A model generated the notes under the pieces. That model was not told the origin of the DNA, ran no database searches, and saw nothing but the letters and a program-made list of their open reading frames with translations. This document shows positions 62,563-64,000 of a DNA stretch of 64,000 bases, in pieces. This stretch comes from JAKAGZ01 sp035266865 (GTDB taxonomy: Bacteria > Bacteroidota > Ignavibacteria > Ignavibacteriales > Ignavibacteriaceae), in the NCBI GenBank assembly GCA_035266865.1, contig DATFMR010000098.1, positions 1-64,000 on the forward strand. The letters are read 5' to 3'. How positions within the stretch are numbered: the first letter of the stretch is position 1; each line of letters starts with the position of its first letter. A program made the translations under genes and the position numbers.

Positions 62563-62585
62563 TTAATTAAGCAAGAATTAAAAAG

Positions 62586-62619
62586 AAAAGGGATGGTGCT
62601 AATTCCATCCCTTTTTTTT
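62586..62619. terminator. Bidirectional terminator between TPR and FadL genes
   Basis: AAAAGGGATGG at 62586-62596 pairs perfectly with CCATCCCTTTT at 62605-62615 around an 8-base loop. T-runs lie on both strands (CTTTTTTTT on plus; A-rich AAAAGAAAAG on the left gives T on minus). It serves both convergent genes. Confidence 0.88.
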
Positions 62620-62631
62620 AATAATTCAGAA

Positions 62632-63855
62632 CTAAATTCCTATTGATAAGCTGATAGATGCTAGATGTGCATGAGATTTATATGTGCCATTAAAAGGCGG
62701 CGAAGCTTTAGAACTTGTTACATTTACTTCACCATTATGTATAAATAGGTAGGATCCATTTATAGTTATGTTTTCACTAAATTTATATCCAAAACCTGCA
62801 CTAAATCCTAAGCGATTACCTTCCGGCAAAGAAGGATCTACATAGTCTTCTTTTACAGGGCTCTTGTCGTAATAAATACCTGCTCCTAGATCTAAGTTTT
62901 CAGCAGCTTCAAATTCGGTTCCTAGTCTTATTATAAAAGAATTTTCATACATCCTTGGACTTGCTGAAGACGAACCGTTGCTAAAAACTACTTTTAATGT
63001 ATCGTAGCTAGACCACCCTATATATTGAACATCGGCTACCATTTTAACTTTTGGACTTACATGATAAGCAATACCTCCAGTTAAATTAAACGGAGCAGTT
63101 AGATTAGCTGTTGCTGGTCCATTTGGGTAGGAAGGTGCTAATGCCGGCGAAGGTAAACCAGTTGTTGTCGCATTTCCTTCAAATCCATATTTCAATTGGC
63201 TGTGAAATGAAAGACCAAATGATAATTCCTGTGAAGGTTTATATAATAACCCAAAATTATAACCAAAGGCCGATTTATCTTTGCCCTCAATTGTGACTAA
63301 AGCATCGCCTCCTCCGAACATTGTCGGGATAGGTGCTTTTTTAGTAATAGTAACATTTGCCCAACTATAAACGAAACCAGCACTTAATGAAAATTGCTCC
63401 GAAACTTTTATCGCAACCACAGGAGAAATAGTGAATACTTTAAGAGTAGTTTCAATAGCATTATATCTACCAGGCCAGTTTGCGTCCCATTTTGTTCCCA
63501 GACCAAATGGAGTTGTAAAACCTATTCCCAAAGCTATATTATCTGATGCTCTGTGTGAGATAAAAATATGTGTAGGAAAAAAGGTTTGACTTTCTGTTTT
63601 GTATTCTGTGCCTCCATTCATCCAAGATGAACTTGGTGCAATTAAGGTTGTACCAAAGAGAAAATGAGTGCCAGATAGCTGTGTAAGACCCGCAGCATTA
63701 AAATATATAGCAGAAGCATCATCGGCAAGACCGGTAAAAGCACCACCCATTGCCATTGCTCTTGCCGAATGTTCATTAATTTGAAATCCACCAGCAAAAA
63801 CACTGTTAGAAAAAATTAAAATGAACAATGCAAAAGAGTAAAGTTTTAGTTTCAA
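62632..63855 (-). CDS. OmpP1/FadL-family outer-membrane transporter
   Basis: A 407-residue outer-membrane beta barrel of the FadL/TodX family, which admits long-chain fatty acids and other hydrophobic molecules. A signal peptide (KLYSFALFILIFSNSVFAGG) leads to the family hallmark GGFQINEHSARAMAMGGAFTGLADDASAIYFNAAG. Later segments (SLSAGFVYSWANVTI, IRLGTEFEAAENLDLGAGIYYDKS, GFGYKFSENITINGSYLF) are typical strands. It is monocistronic with a shared terminator downstream and a palindrome upstream. Confidence 0.93.
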   Translation of the reverse strand: MKLKLYSFALFILIFSNSVFAGGFQINEHSARAMAMGGAFTGLADDASAIYFNAAGLTQLSGTHFLFGTTLIAPSSSWMNGGTEYKTESQTFFPTHIFISHRASDNIALGIGFTTPFGLGTKWDANWPGRYNAIETTLKVFTISPVVAIKVSEQFSLSAGFVYSWANVTITKKAPIPTMFGGGDALVTIEGKDKSAFGYNFGLLYKPSQELSFGLSFHSQLKYGFEGNATTTGLPSPALAPSYPNGPATANLTAPFNLTGGIAYHVSPKVKMVADVQYIGWSSYDTLKVVFSNGSSSASPRMYENSFIIRLGTEFEAAENLDLGAGIYYDKSPVKEDYVDPSLPEGNRLGFSAGFGYKFSENITINGSYLFIHNGEVNVTSSKASPPFNGTYKSHAHLASISLSIGI

Positions 63856-63887
63856 GGTTCCTCCTGTTTATTCGTCCAGTTTATAAA

Positions 63888-63904
63888 ATATCTATTTTAG
63901 ATAT
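63888..63904. promoter_or_regulatory. 17-bp palindrome upstream of the FadL gene
   Basis: ATATCTA at 63888-63894 and TAGATAT at 63898-63904 flank TTT, 32-49 bp upstream of the start at 63855. Position suits an operator or promoter element for the porin gene, but the AT-rich background makes chance likely. Confidence 0.3.
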
Positions 63905-64000
63905 ATTATTGATTGCTTTCACCCTAAACAAAAAAGTAAAAAATAAGTTTAGAAGATTACCTGGATTTTATTTAAACCAAGTAAATATTTCCAGATCTCC

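Noticed and set aside
1..64000. CRISPR arrays, insertion sequences, prophage genes, riboswitches of known class
   Set aside because: I read both strands for spaced repeats, transposases, phage structural genes and familiar leader structures and found none I could support.

Overview
The window is an AT-rich, densely coded bacterial chromosome segment. It looks like a Gram-negative member of the Bacteroidota/Chlorobi group, most likely class Ignavibacteria. The clues are a type IX secretion (Por) sorting domain containing QNYPNPFNPST, a DUF5683 protein, a DUF2795 protein, a FadL-type porin, other outer-membrane barrel proteins, and clusters such as folP-cdaA and hprK-hpf-xerC-topA. The taxonomic call is inference; no rRNA gene is present. 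About 70 genes are supported, plus one tRNA. No CRISPR array, insertion sequence, phage gene or rRNA was seen.

Layout. 1-3954 is a lysine/DAP block on the plus strand: the end of dapH, two tandem aspartate kinases and an N-acetyl-DAP deacetylase, which together point to the acetylated DAP route. 4170-7510 (minus) carries an NFACT/RqcH-like protein and a peptide transporter. 7745-19586 is mostly plus-strand housekeeping: a free-standing PASTA protein, rpe, folP, the c-di-AMP synthase cdaA, a metallo-hydrolase, parA-parB, DUF5683, a Yip1-like protein, argD, (minus) ppx/gppA, two unknown genes, aroQ, a HAD phosphatase and a MerR regulator. tRNA-Pro(GGG) follows at 19605.

19.7-28.9 kb is looser and looks accessory. 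Gaps are long and many genes are signalling genes: a STAS protein, a broken histidine kinase, a secreted polysaccharide deacetylase, a lone receiver domain, a secreted histidine phosphatase, a small protein-histidine kinase-LuxR regulator operon, and an exported protein ending in CPPWC paired with a membrane protein. A near-identical 20-bp box centred on GTATTAATAC occurs four times here. Two copies sit directly upstream of the kinase operon and of the CPPWC gene. This is the best candidate in the window for an undescribed, self-regulated signalling module.

28.9-32.2 kb (plus) returns to housekeeping with purF, pgsA and ftsY. 32.3-61.6 kb is almost entirely minus strand and tightly packed, often with overlapping genes: a ClC protein, a thiolase/hydroxyacyl-CoA dehydrogenase pair, holB, an M23 peptidase, hprK-hpf-xerC-topA-smg-ybeY, a gamma carbonic anhydrase, DUF3108, an S41 protease, a Wzi-like barrel, lysS, dacB-rluB-scpB-scpA-trpS, an HNH endonuclease with no normal start codon, acpS, ggt, an MCE/MlaD protein, a CorC-like protein, ssb and a SPOR lipoprotein. 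The window ends with a TPR protein (plus) convergent with a FadL porin (minus), sharing a bidirectional terminator.
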